NCBI RefSeq assembly: GCF_045277565.1
Contig: NZ_CP123584.1
Location: 1 to 64,000 of the forward strand
Source: Aliisedimentitalea scapharcae
GTDB taxonomy: Bacteria; Pseudomonadota; Alphaproteobacteria; Rhodobacterales; Rhodobacteraceae
Direction of reading: 5' to 3'
Length of the DNA stretch: 64,000 bases
The position numbers and the translations under genes were made by a program. Below the pieces are notes generated by a model. The model had not been told where the DNA came from and made no database searches. It was given only the letters and a program-made list of their open reading frames with translations. Of the stretch, positions 1 to 9,114 are shown piece after piece (the stretch's first letter is position 1; every line of letters starts with the position of its first letter).

Positions 1-1404
1 GTGAGGCGCTGGATGACACAAGAGAAATGGGGACAACTCCGTCAAAAACTGCTCAAGACGGTTGGCCGGAATAATTATAAAACATGGATCGAACCGCTGC
101 AGTTCGATCAAATGTCCGAGGGGGTTGTTACCTTTCAAGTGCCCACAAACTTTATGGGCAACTATGTCAGTCAGAACTTTGCTGATCTGATACTATATGA
201 GTTGAACAATTCGGGGGAAACGGTTCAGCGTGTGGCCTTCAAGGTCGCTGCCAATACGGCCACCCGCCCGATGCGGGCATCCGAGACCCCCGCCGAACCC
301 GAAGTCGAACAGGCCATGGCGCCAAAGTCGCAGTCGGCTTATTCGAACACCGGGCTGGATGAACTTCAGGCTGCGCCACTGGATGCGCGGTTCACTTTTG
401 ACAGCTTTGTCGTCGGAAAACCCAACGAATTGGCCCATGCAGCGGCGCGTCGTGTTTCTGAAGGCGGCCCCGTGACATTCAATCCGTTGGTTCTGTACGG
501 CGGTGTCGGCCTGGGTAAAACCCACCTGATGCACGCAATCGCCTGGGAACTGAAAGCCCGTAAACCCGAGCTGAATGTCCTGTATCTGTCGGCCGAGCAA
601 TTCATGTACCGGTTCGTGCAGGCTCTGCGCGAACGCAAGATGATGGACTTCAAACATCTGTTCCGCTCGGTTGATGTCCTGATGGTTGACGACGTGCAAT
701 TCATCGCAGGCAAGGACAGTACCCAGGAAGAGTTTTTCCACACCTTCAACGCGCTGGTGGATCAGAACAAGCAGATCATCATTTCTGCCGATCGCGCACC
801 GGGCGAGATCAAGGATCTGGAAGACCGTGTGAAGTCGCGGTTGCAGTGCGGGCTGGTCGTTGATCTGCACCCCACCGATTATGAACTGCGTCTGGGGATC
901 TTGCAGACCAAGGTTCAGCAATATCGCACGACCTACCCGGATCTACAGTTGGCAGATGGGGTTCTCGAGTTTCTGGCACATCGGATCTCTACCAATGTGC
1001 GCGTGCTCGAAGGCGCGTTGACCCGGCTGTTTGCCTTTGCGTCTCTGGTCGGACGCGAGATCGACATGGATCTGACCCAGGATTGTCTGGCCGATGTGCT
1101 GCGCGCCTCGGAACGCAAGATCACGGTCGAGGAAATCCAGCGAAAAGTGTCGGATTACTACAATATCCGCCTGTCTGACATCATCGGCCCAAAGCGTCTG
1201 CGCTCCTATGCCCGTCCACGCCAGGTGGCAATGTATCTGTGCAAGCAACTGACCAGCCGGTCCTTGCCTGAAATCGGCCGCCGGTTCGGCGGACGGGACC
1301 ACACCACAGTGATGCATGGCGTCAAGCGGATCGAAGAATTGAAGCTGACCGATGGGCAGATCGCCGAAGATGTGGAAATGCTGCGGCGCGCGCTGGAAGC
1401 GTGA
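1..1404 (+). CDS. dnaA: Chromosomal replication initiator DnaA
   Basis: DnaA binds oriC, oligomerises with ATP and opens the duplex. The sequence shows the N-terminal DnaB-interaction domain, a variable linker (about residues 80-125), an AAA+ core with Walker A GGVGLGKT near residue 170 and Walker B LMVDDVQF near 227, and the C-terminal DNA-binding signature GGRDHTTVMHG near residue 433. The 467-aa length fits the family. The window opens on a GTG; an in-frame ATG at 13 gives a start MTQEKWG that looks more like family N-termini, so the real start is probably 13. It heads the dnaA-dnaN-recF-gyrB block, although a strong terminator separates it from dnaN. Confidence 0.98.
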   Translation: MRRWMTQEKWGQLRQKLLKTVGRNNYKTWIEPLQFDQMSEGVVTFQVPTNFMGNYVSQNFADLILYELNNSGETVQRVAFKVAANTATRPMRASETPAEPEVEQAMAPKSQSAYSNTGLDELQAAPLDARFTFDSFVVGKPNELAHAAARRVSEGGPVTFNPLVLYGGVGLGKTHLMHAIAWELKARKPELNVLYLSAEQFMYRFVQALRERKMMDFKHLFRSVDVLMVDDVQFIAGKDSTQEEFFHTFNALVDQNKQIIISADRAPGEIKDLEDRVKSRLQCGLVVDLHPTDYELRLGILQTKVQQYRTTYPDLQLADGVLEFLAHRISTNVRVLEGALTRLFAFASLVGREIDMDLTQDCLADVLRASERKITVEEIQRKVSDYYNIRLSDIIGPKRLRSYARPRQVAMYLCKQLTSRSLPEIGRRFGGRDHTTVMHGVKRIEELKLTDGQIAEDVEMLRRALEA

Positions 1405-1461
1405 GGGTTGAGATCTGGGCGGTGCGTGCAAGCACGCACCCTACAATACGTTGAACACATT

Positions 1462-1491
1462 GGCCCCGAACATCAGTGTTCGGGGCCTTTT
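1462..1491 (+). terminator. Rho-independent terminator after dnaA
   Basis: An 11-bp perfect stem (GGCCCCGAACA / TGTTCGGGGCC) with a TCAG loop is followed by TTTTC. It lies 58 bp after the dnaA stop and makes dnaN a separate transcription unit, whose promoter should lie in 1490-1640. Confidence 0.9.
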
Positions 1492-1653
1492 CGTGGTCAG
1501 ATGGGCAACGAATCCCGGTGTTCTGAACCATTCCTGGGATCCGCCTCTTGACGCCCCCGAAAAACCTGCCGAGAAATCCAAGAAAAAACCTTGTGCCGAA
1601 GGGGTAACACGTTAACGTGCTTCTCCCGGCCATGCGGAGAGGAAATTAGGGAC

Positions 1654-2772
1654 ATGAAGATCAGCATCGAACGCGGCACCCTGTTGAAAGCCGTATCGCA
1701 GGCCCAGTCGGTCGTAGAACGCCGCAATACAATTCCGATTCTGGCCAATGTTCTCATCGAAGCCGAAGGTGACCAGGTTCAGTTCCGCGCCACCGATCTG
1801 GACATCGAGGTGGTCGACAAGGCCCCTGCCCAGGTCGAGCGCGCCGGTGCCACGACCGTGGCAGCGACCACGCTGCACGAAATTGTCCGCAAGCTGCCGG
1901 ATGGTGCGTTGGTGACCCTGATCGCAGACAATGCCGCCGGGCGTCTGACGGTGGAGGCCGGGCGGTCGAACTTTTCGCTGGCCACCCTGCCGCGCGAAGA
2001 TTTCCCCGTCATGGCGACTTCTGAATACCAGTCTAATTTCTCCGCCAATGCGGCGGTGTTGCGTCGGCTGTTCGACAAATCGAAATTTGCCATTTCGACC
2101 GAAGAAACCCGGTATTACCTGAATGGCGTCTATCTGCATGTGTCGGATGGTGACAACGGCAAGGTTCTGCGCTGTGTGGCCACGGATGGTCACCGGCTGG
2201 CGCGCATCGATTCGGACCTGCCGCCCGAGGCGTCGGATATGCCCGGTGTCATCGTGCCCCGCAAAACCGTGGGCGAGCTGCGCAAGCTGCTGGATGACGA
2301 CGAGATGGACATCGCCGTTTCTGTTTCGGAAACCAAGATCCGGTTTGCCACGCCTGACATCATTCTGACCTCCAAGGTCATCGACGGCACCTTTCCCGAT
2401 TACACGCGTGTCATTCCCACCGGCAACACACGCCGCCTGGAGGTCGATGCAGCCGAGTTCGCTCAGGCCGTTGATCGGGTTGCAACCGTGTCGTCAGAAC
2501 GGTCGCGCGCGGTCAAGTTGCAGTTGGACGAAGACCGGTTGATCCTGTCGGTCAACGCCCCCGACAGCGGTGCCGCCGAAGAGGAATTGGCTGTGGCTTA
2601 TGGCGACGAAAGGCTGGAAATCGGGTTCAACGCGAAATACCTGCTGGAGATTGCCAGCCAGGTGGACCGGGAAAACGCGGTGTTCATGTTCAATTCCTCA
2701 GGTGATCCGACCCTGATGCGTGAAGGCAATGACCTGAGCGCCGTTTACGTCGTGATGCCAATGCGTGTCTAA
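1654..2772 (+). CDS. dnaN: DNA polymerase III beta subunit (sliding clamp)
   Basis: This is the ring clamp that tethers DNA polymerase III to DNA. The 372-aa protein begins MKISIERGTLLKAVSQAQSV and ends YVVMPMRV, both typical of DnaN. The three repeated clamp domains fit the length. I chose the ATG at 1654 because GGAGAGGAAATTAGG lies just upstream; the longer open frame from 1591 adds a non-homologous leader. The 93-bp gap to recF contains a small GGCGGC-GAA-GCCGCC hairpin. Confidence 0.98.
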   Translation: MKISIERGTLLKAVSQAQSVVERRNTIPILANVLIEAEGDQVQFRATDLDIEVVDKAPAQVERAGATTVAATTLHEIVRKLPDGALVTLIADNAAGRLTVEAGRSNFSLATLPREDFPVMATSEYQSNFSANAAVLRRLFDKSKFAISTEETRYYLNGVYLHVSDGDNGKVLRCVATDGHRLARIDSDLPPEASDMPGVIVPRKTVGELRKLLDDDEMDIAVSVSETKIRFATPDIILTSKVIDGTFPDYTRVIPTGNTRRLEVDAAEFAQAVDRVATVSSERSRAVKLQLDEDRLILSVNAPDSGAAEEELAVAYGDERLEIGFNAKYLLEIASQVDRENAVFMFNSSGDPTLMREGNDLSAVYVVMPMRV

Positions 2773-2865
2773 GCGCGCCTTTGGCACGCGGCCTCCCCTC
2801 TTGGCGGCGAAGCCGCCTGCCAGGCAGCGGGACGGGGATATTTTGACCAGAAGAAGGGGGCGCGC

Positions 2866-3963
2866 GTGCTGGCCTTGAAGGCATTGAGCCTGTCCCATTT
2901 TCGTTCGCACAAACGGGCCAAGCTGGAGCTGGACGGGCGACCGGTGGCGCTGCATGGGGTCAATGGCGCGGGCAAGACCAACATTCTGGAAGCGGTATCG
3001 CTGTTTTCACCTGGACGCGGATTGCGGCGGGCCAGTGCTGCGGAAATGGCCCGCAAACCTGAAGCGTTGGGATGGAAGTTGAAAGCGCTGATTTCCAACG
3101 CTGAGCAGACATTCGAGGTGGAAACCTGGTCCGAAGCAGGATCGCCACGTCAGGTTCGAATCGACGAAAAGGCTTCGAACCAGATTGCATTGGGACGGAT
3201 TGCGCGGGTTGTCTGGTTGATCCCGTCAATGGATCGTCTGTGGATCGAAGGCGCAGAAGGGCGACGACGGTTTCTCGATCGGATCGCGCTCAGCTTTGAC
3301 CCCGACCATGCCGAAGCCTCGCTGATCTATGAAAAGATGATGCGGGAACGCAATCGGTTGCTGAAGGACCAGATCCGGGATGCCCATTGGTATGCGGTTA
3401 TCGAAGCCCAGATGGCGACCGCGGGTCTGCGCATTCATACAGCCCGGGTGCGCGCATTGGATTTGATACGCCAGGCCCAGGAAAAGGCACAAACCGCCTT
3501 TCCCACTGCTGATCTGGAACTGGTCCAAAGCGAGGGTACCATGCCGGGTACCGAAGCGGACCTGCTAGAGGCGTTTGCCGAGAGCCGGTTTCGCGATATT
3601 CAGGCCGGGCGCACATTGGTCGGACCGCATCGGTCGGATTTGAATGGGGTCTTTGCCGCCAAGGCCGTTCCTGCGCGCGAATGTTCCACAGGCGAGCAAA
3701 AGGCGTTGCTGGTATCATTGATCCTGGCAAATGCACGGGCCTTGGCCGAACAGACCGGATCCCCACCCATTGTGCTGCTGGACGAAGTGGCCGCCCATCT
3801 GGATGCAGGCCGCCGGGCGGCGCTGTATGACGAGATCTGTGCCCTGGGGGCCCAGGCCTGGATGACCGGCACCGGACCCGAGCTGTTTGCCGAACTGGAC
3901 ACCCGCGCACAGGTTCTGGAAGTCACAGATGACAGCGGTCTCTCAAAGGTCAGCCTGACATGA
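2866..3963 (+). CDS. recF: DNA replication/repair protein RecF
   Basis: RecF is an SMC-like ATPase that helps load RecA at gaps in recombinational repair. Walker A (GVNGAGKTN) lies near residue 30, an ABC-type signature STGEQKALL near 270 and Walker B VLLDEVAAHLD near 305, in the expected order. The 365-aa length is normal. It starts with GTG preceded by AGAAGGGGG. Its stop overlaps the next ATG (ATGA), so the LysE-type gene is probably translationally coupled. Confidence 0.96.
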   Translation: MLALKALSLSHFRSHKRAKLELDGRPVALHGVNGAGKTNILEAVSLFSPGRGLRRASAAEMARKPEALGWKLKALISNAEQTFEVETWSEAGSPRQVRIDEKASNQIALGRIARVVWLIPSMDRLWIEGAEGRRRFLDRIALSFDPDHAEASLIYEKMMRERNRLLKDQIRDAHWYAVIEAQMATAGLRIHTARVRALDLIRQAQEKAQTAFPTADLELVQSEGTMPGTEADLLEAFAESRFRDIQAGRTLVGPHRSDLNGVFAAKAVPARECSTGEQKALLVSLILANARALAEQTGSPPIVLLDEVAAHLDAGRRAALYDEICALGAQAWMTGTGPELFAELDTRAQVLEVTDDSGLSKVSLT

Positions 3964-4580
3964 CAATCACGGTTTGGGATCTGGTTCTGTACGCAGGGGC
4001 ATTGTTCATTCTGTTTCTGACCCCCGGACCCGTTTGGCTGGCCCTGATGGCCAGGTCGGTGTCCGGCGGGTTTACGGCCGCTTGGCCGTTGGCATTCGGC
4101 GTGGCAGTCGGAGACATCCTGTGGCCGCTGATCGCCATTGCCGGCATGTCTTGGGTCGTCTCCGAAATCTCTGGGGTCATGACTGTTCTGAGATGGGTGG
4201 CAACGTTGATCTTTCTGGGGATGGGCATAGGCCTGTTGCGCCATTGCGATGACAGGCTGCAAGAGAACAGGGCCCTGACCCGTCCAGGGGCCTGGGCCGG
4301 GTTCCTGGCTGGTGTTGTCGTCATTCTGGGCAACCCAAAGGCCATCCTGTTCTACATGGGCGTCCTGCCGGGTTTTTTCGACCTGCACGGCATCACGCGA
4401 CCAGACATCATCGCCATCGTGGTTCTATCCTTTTTTGTGCCACTGGTGGGTAATCTGTGCTTTGCCGGTTTCATCCATCGGTTGCGCCATATCATCACGT
4501 CGCGAACATCGATGCGCAGGGTCAATCAGATCGCCGGTTGCCTGCTGATCTGTGTGGGGGCGATCATTCCCTTTACCTGA
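3960..4580 (+). CDS. LysE/RhtB-family amino-acid exporter
   Basis: A 206-aa, six-helix inner-membrane protein with the family motif FLTPGPVWLALMARS near residues 19-34, which identifies the LysE/RhtB exporters. The substrate (an amino acid or homoserine-lactone-like compound) cannot be told from sequence. The start codon overlaps the recF stop, so it is co-transcribed with recF. Presence of this gene between recF and gyrB is not related to replication and probably reflects lineage-specific insertion into the operon. Confidence 0.88.
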   Translation: MTITVWDLVLYAGALFILFLTPGPVWLALMARSVSGGFTAAWPLAFGVAVGDILWPLIAIAGMSWVVSEISGVMTVLRWVATLIFLGMGIGLLRHCDDRLQENRALTRPGAWAGFLAGVVVILGNPKAILFYMGVLPGFFDLHGITRPDIIAIVVLSFFVPLVGNLCFAGFIHRLRHIITSRTSMRRVNQIAGCLLICVGAIIPFT

Positions 4581-4656
4581 GGAAAAAGCCCGGTGATTGC
4601 GTGACAATCCCTTTTGCAAATCGTATAAGATTGCAAAAGAAATAGGGAAGTCCCGC

Positions 4657-7074
4657 ATGTCCGAAGACACACAGCAGCCGAACGAATATGGCGCTGATTC
4701 CATCAAAGTTCTCAAAGGCTTAGAAGCAGTCCGCAAACGTCCCGGCATGTATATCGGGGATACGGACGATGGCTCGGGTCTGCACCATATGGTGTATGAG
4801 GTCGTGGATAACGGCATTGACGAGGCTTTGGCCGGTCACGCAGACGCGGTGACCGTGAAAATTCACGCAGATTCCAGCGTTTCGGTCCACGACAATGGGC
4901 GTGGGATTCCGGTGGATATCCATCAGGAGGAAGGCGTATCCGCCGCCGAGGTCATCATGACCCAGCTGCACGCTGGTGGTAAATTCGACAGCAATTCCTA
5001 CAAGGTGTCGGGTGGCCTGCATGGGGTGGGCGTTTCAGTCGTGAACGCCTTGTCCGACTGGTTGGAACTGCGCATCTGGCGCAATGGCAAGGAACATGTC
5101 GCCCGGTTTGAACACGGCGATACTGTCAAGCATCTCGAAGTGGTCGGTGAGTGCGGCGACCAGACTGGTACCCAAGTCCGCTTCATGGCTTCGACAAATA
5201 CGTTTTCGAACCTCGAATATATCTTCGAAACGCTCGAAAAACGCCTGCGCGAACTCGCCTTTCTGAACTCGGGCGTGCGGATCATCCTGGTTGACGAACG
5301 GCCGGCAGAGCGGCTCGAAACAGAGCTGTTTTATGACGGCGGCGTCAAGGAATTCGTCAAATACCTGGACCGTCACAAGACCCCGGTCATGGAAGAACCA
5401 ATTTATATCATCGGTGAAAAGGACGACATCGGCATCGAAATCGCGATGTGGTGGAATGACAGCTATCACGAAAATGTCCTGCCCTTTACCAACAACATCC
5501 CCCAGCGGGATGGTGGTACCCATGTGGCCGGTTTCCGTGGCGCGCTGACACGTACCATCAACAACTACGCGCAAAGCTCAGGGATAGCCAAAAAAGAGAA
5601 GATTAGCTTCACCGGTGACGATTCACGCGAAGGGTTGACCTGTGTGCTATCGGTCAAGGTTCCGGACCCGAAATTCTCGTCTCAGACCAAGGACAAGCTG
5701 GTATCCTCAGAAGTCCGCCCGGTCGTAGAAAGTCTGCTCAACGAAAAGCTGGCTGAGTGGTTCGAAGAAAACCCGATTGTCGCCAAGCAAATTGTTGGCA
5801 AGATCATCGAAGCCGCTCTGGCGCGTGAAGCGGCCCGCAAGGCGCGCGAGCTGACCCGGCGCAAGACTGCGATGGATGTGAACTTCCTCGCCGGCAAGCT
5901 CAAGGATTGTTCCGAAAAAGACCCGTCCAAGACCGAAGTCTTTCTGGTCGAGGGTGACTCGGCCGGTGGATCTGCCCAGACCGGGCGGGACCGTCTGACC
6001 CAGGCCATCCTGCCCCTGCGCGGCAAGATCCTGAACGTCGAACGCGCCCGGTTCGACAAGATGCTGGGAAGTCAGGAAATCGGCAACCTGGTGATGGCGC
6101 TGGGAACCGGCATTGGCCGTGACGAATTCAACATCGAAAAGCTGCGGTACCACAAGATCGTCATCATGACCGACGCCGACGTGGACGGTGCCCACATCCG
6201 GACGCTGTTGCTGACCTTCTTCTACCGGCAGATGCCGGAACTGATCGAAGGCGGTTATCTCTACATCGCGCAGCCACCACTGTACAAAGTCAGCCGTGGC
6301 AAGTCCGAAGTCTATCTCAAGGACCAGGCTGCGCTAGATGATTACCTGATCCAACAGGGCGTCGAAGGCGCAACGCTCAAGCTCGGCACTGGCGAAGAAA
6401 TCATTGGTCAGGACCTGATCCGTGTCGTGGATGATGCCCGCCAATTGAAACGGGTTCTGGACGCCTTCCCAACTCACTATCCGCGTCACATTCTGGAGCA
6501 GGCCGCAGTGGCCGGAGCCTTTGTACCCGGAGCGGTCGACGCCGACTTGCAAGGCGTCGCAGACAAGGTTGCGGCCCGCCTGGACGCCATCGCGCTGGAA
6601 TATGAACGCGGGTGGCAGGGGCGCATCACCCAGGATCACGGCATTCGTCTCGCCCGGATTCTCCGGGGTGTCGAAGAGGTTCGGACATTGGACGGCCCCA
6701 TGTTGCGTTCGGGAGAGGCCCGCAAAACAGGCAGTTTCACCAAGAGCCTGCAGGACATCTATGCGACCCCGGCCACTCTGATCCGCCGAGACCGCGTTCA
6801 GGCCATCCACGGTCCGCTGACGCTGTTGCACGCCATATTGGCAGAAGGCGAAAAGGGTCTGGCGCTGCAGCGATACAAAGGTCTGGGAGAAATGAACCCC
6901 GACCAGCTGTGGGAAACGACATTGGATCCTGATGCCCGCACCCTGCTACAGGTGCGCGTAGATGATATGGTCGAAGCCGATGATCTCTTTACCAAACTCA
7001 TGGGCGACGTCGTCGAACCCCGCCGCGAATTCATCCAACGCAACGCATTGAGCGTCGAGAATTTGGATTTCTAG
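4657..7074 (+). CDS. gyrB: DNA gyrase subunit B
   Basis: GyrB is the ATPase subunit of the type II topoisomerase that introduces negative supercoils. The 805-aa protein shows the GHKL ATPase (VVDNGIDEALAG, DNGRGIPV, GGLHGVGVSVVNALS), the transducer domain, the TOPRIM motifs EGDSAGGSAQ and DADVDGAHI, and the C-terminal QRYKGLGEMNP. I use the ATG at 4657, preceded by AATAGGGAAG; an in-frame ATG at 4597 would add 20 residues unlike the family. Confidence 0.98.
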   Translation: MSEDTQQPNEYGADSIKVLKGLEAVRKRPGMYIGDTDDGSGLHHMVYEVVDNGIDEALAGHADAVTVKIHADSSVSVHDNGRGIPVDIHQEEGVSAAEVIMTQLHAGGKFDSNSYKVSGGLHGVGVSVVNALSDWLELRIWRNGKEHVARFEHGDTVKHLEVVGECGDQTGTQVRFMASTNTFSNLEYIFETLEKRLRELAFLNSGVRIILVDERPAERLETELFYDGGVKEFVKYLDRHKTPVMEEPIYIIGEKDDIGIEIAMWWNDSYHENVLPFTNNIPQRDGGTHVAGFRGALTRTINNYAQSSGIAKKEKISFTGDDSREGLTCVLSVKVPDPKFSSQTKDKLVSSEVRPVVESLLNEKLAEWFEENPIVAKQIVGKIIEAALAREAARKARELTRRKTAMDVNFLAGKLKDCSEKDPSKTEVFLVEGDSAGGSAQTGRDRLTQAILPLRGKILNVERARFDKMLGSQEIGNLVMALGTGIGRDEFNIEKLRYHKIVIMTDADVDGAHIRTLLLTFFYRQMPELIEGGYLYIAQPPLYKVSRGKSEVYLKDQAALDDYLIQQGVEGATLKLGTGEEIIGQDLIRVVDDARQLKRVLDAFPTHYPRHILEQAAVAGAFVPGAVDADLQGVADKVAARLDAIALEYERGWQGRITQDHGIRLARILRGVEEVRTLDGPMLRSGEARKTGSFTKSLQDIYATPATLIRRDRVQAIHGPLTLLHAILAEGEKGLALQRYKGLGEMNPDQLWETTLDPDARTLLQVRVDDMVEADDLFTKLMGDVVEPRREFIQRNALSVENLDF

Positions 7075-7079
7075 GCTTT

Positions 7080-7124
7080 TGTAGGTTCAGGTATAACTTT
7101 GCACTTAGAGCATAACTTTGCACT
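7080..7124 (+). repeat. Left end of a possible mobile element: two direct ATAACTTTGCACT copies
   Basis: ATAACTTTGCACT occurs twice, at 7093-7105 and 7112-7124, just after gyrB. The first copy is preceded by TAGGTTCAGG. A related inverted copy occurs at 8641-8664. Multiple short terminal repeats recall IS21-type ends, but no IS21 genes are present here, so the family is a guess. Confidence 0.45.
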
Positions 7125-7285
7125 CCGGCGTGAACGCCTGGGGAAAAATGGGTCGTGGCAAGCCCTAAATTAGAGGACGTAGCGGGCGCAGCACTCGTCA
7201 GTATAGGGCGAGAAGCTGTCCTTGGGGACAAAAGTGCGTTTCGCGTTGGATCTGATCCGATACACCTGCTGTAGGGATCCCCATA

Positions 7286-7323
7286 GCACTGCGGATACTC
7301 AGCCGAGTGGGTATCCGCAGTGC
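7286..7323. terminator. Strong hairpin between gyrB and the hydratase gene
   Basis: Perfect 13-bp inverted repeat GCACTGCGGATAC / GTATCCGCAGTGC with a 12-base loop. A TTTTTT run follows 9 bases later on the + strand, so it may terminate gyrB-side transcription; the hydratase gene on the - strand also ends 36 bp from it. The T-run spacing is not ideal, so the role is uncertain. Confidence 0.45.
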
Positions 7324-7359
7324 AGAAAACAATTTTTTATCCAAAGAGTTAGCGAACCT

Positions 7360-8214
7360 TCACTTGTCGGAATCAAAAGGCTGGTTTCTCGTCCAGTCGA
7401 ACGTACCCTGATCCCTTTCCGCCACCGCTTGTTTCCAGCCAACCATTTCAACACGGGCTTTGAAGTTCATACCCTCCGGGGAATGACGCGTGATGCCGTC
7501 GAATACAGTCGCCAGGCGCTGAGTCTGGTTGATCTTCTCCTCTACGGCGGAATTGATCACCATCTTCTGCATCGCCAGTTGGTTGATCGGCACAGTTGCC
7601 ATACGCCCGGCCAGAGCCTCAACTGCATCGTCTAATTGATCATCCGGAACCGATTTCAGTATCAGCCCCATCTCCGCGGCCTCAACGCCAGAGATTTTGT
7701 CACCGGTGAACATCATGCGCTTCGCCTTCTCTGGACCCAGCCGATGAACCCACATCGCTGTGGTCGGGCATCCCCAGACCCGGGTAGGCATGTAACCGAT
7801 CTGGGCGGAATCTCCCATGATTGTCAGATCTGCGCAAAGAGCAATATCTGACCCGCCAGCAACGGCGAAACCATGGACTTTGCATACAACCGGTTTCATC
7901 GCCCAGAACAGCGACATGAAGTTCTGGGTGTTCGCCCACATGAACTGGAAGTCCTGCATCGGATCCCAGGGCATCTCCTGCACCACCTTATTGGGGCCGT
8001 TGCCTTCGGCGTAGTGCGCCAGATCATAGCCTGAGCAAAACGCCTTGCCCGCTCCGGCCAGAACTATCACATGCACGCCAGGGTCTGCGTCAGCCCGCCC
8101 TACAGCGGCGGCAAGTTCGCGCGGCAGATCATCGTCAATCGCGTTCATCACGTCCGGGCGGTTCAGGGTGATCCGCCCGATACGGCCGTCTTTCTCATAA
8201 AGAACTTTGGACAT
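7360..8214 (-). CDS. Enoyl-CoA hydratase/isomerase (crotonase) family protein
   Basis: A 284-aa crotonase-fold protein. Visible signatures are the N-terminal RITLNRPDVMNAID, the first oxyanion-hole strand AGKAFCSGYDL and the second oxyanion segment HGFAVAGGSDIALCADL. Crotonases act on acyl-CoA thioesters; the exact substrate is not predictable. The start ATG at 8214 follows GGGAGTGAAC. The gene stands alone, on the opposite strand to gyrB, between inverted repeat copies and an IS3 remnant. It may therefore have been moved here by transposition. Confidence 0.85.
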   Translation of the reverse strand: MSKVLYEKDGRIGRITLNRPDVMNAIDDDLPRELAAAVGRADADPGVHVIVLAGAGKAFCSGYDLAHYAEGNGPNKVVQEMPWDPMQDFQFMWANTQNFMSLFWAMKPVVCKVHGFAVAGGSDIALCADLTIMGDSAQIGYMPTRVWGCPTTAMWVHRLGPEKAKRMMFTGDKISGVEAAEMGLILKSVPDDQLDDAVEALAGRMATVPINQLAMQKMVINSAVEEKINQTQRLATVFDGITRHSPEGMNFKARVEMVGWKQAVAERDQGTFDWTRNQPFDSDK

Positions 8215-8262
8215 GTTCACTCCCAATCGCTGACGGCTTTGACCTCAAGGAACTCCTCCAAC

Positions 8263-8371
8263 CCCCATCCAGTACGATCCTGATCTTCTCTTCGCTGGAA
8301 TAATGCTTGCGCGTGCCGCGTTTGATATCTTTGACGATCTTCTCGCCAGGGCTCTTCGTTGTCTTTCTCAT
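8263..8371 (-). pseudogene. 5' remnant of IS3-family transposase orfA
   Basis: The reading frame starts MRKTTKSPGEKIVKDIKR and continues to EEKIRIVLDG, the usual N-terminus of IS3-family (IS407-like) OrfA helix-turn-helix proteins. Similarity stops after about 36 residues near 8263, where the sequence runs into unrelated DNA just upstream of the hydratase start. No OrfB is present, so this is a dead stump left by a deletion or by insertion of the neighbouring segment. Confidence 0.7.
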
Positions 8372-9114
8372 CGTCCACTCCTCGGTGGCTACGATGAGCA
8401 ACAAACCCTCTCTTAGCAAATAACCCTATTTGGACCCATAAGCGCTGACGTCAGACAGAAAACACTCGAAGCGCGACGCTTGCATCACCGCCAGCACGCC
8501 GCATAATCAAACCAAACAGATGAGCCAAACTCTCTCTTAGTTTAGGCAGCCACTGGTTCCAAAAACTCTGACGACGGACAGTCTCAAAGTTGATCTCGCC
8601 AATGTCTCTCCCCCTATGAGGAGGCGAATTCAGGAAGTAATGCAAAGTTATGGGCTAGAACCTTAGATTTTTTCCTTTAGTTTCAATGATGGGGGTGCAG
8701 CGTTATGCGCGCACCTACAGCTTTTCTAGGTTTCCAGGTACTGCGAACTGACTGACCCCTCTGTTCCTGGTTTTCGTTCTTAGCGATCCTCTGCTTGGCA
8801 TAGCACTTCGCCGGGTGGCGTCTCCGTATGTGTTCTCAGCGGGTTGGCTGACAGACTGCTAGCCGGCCCCACCTCAAACAGGTTTGGCATACCCAAATAG
8901 CGTCGATCAGGTTTTTTGTGTTCCGATGACTTGCGGCAGACCGCGTTCACATTGGAAGGACGAAGGGGTTTGGCCAACGCTAGATACGAGCCAGACCGAG
9001 ATGCAGGCTGAGACTGTTACAAAGACACAAAATGACCAGAAAAGCAGTTTTGAAACTGTAGGGTTTAAGGGAAGCAGTCTTTCCTTCAGCGGTGGTCTCT
9101 GTTCCATTCCTGTT
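8372..9114. other. 743-bp region without a supported gene
   Basis: Only short open frames of 64-130 codons are present and none shows recognisable motifs, good start signals or plausible composition. The stretch contains the right-hand ATAACTTTGCA inverted copy at 8641-8664. It looks like degraded mobile-element and intergenic DNA. Confidence 0.6.
8641..8664 (-). repeat. Right inverted copy of the ATAACTTTGCA end
   Basis: TGCAAAGTTATGGGCTAGAA on the + strand reads on the - strand as GGTTCTAGCCCATAACTTTGCA. This matches the left end (GGTTCAGGTATAACTTTGCA) over GGTTC and ATAACTTTGCA with a slightly different spacer. Together the two ends would bracket a segment of about 1.6 kb. Confidence 0.45.

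Noticed and set aside
1405..1653. oriC in the dnaA-dnaN gap
   Set aside because: No cluster of TTATCCACA-like boxes or AT-rich unwinding element was seen; the gap holds a terminator and the dnaN leader.
7222..7851. Two + strand frames across the hydratase gene
   Set aside because: They are antisense to a gene with clear crotonase motifs.
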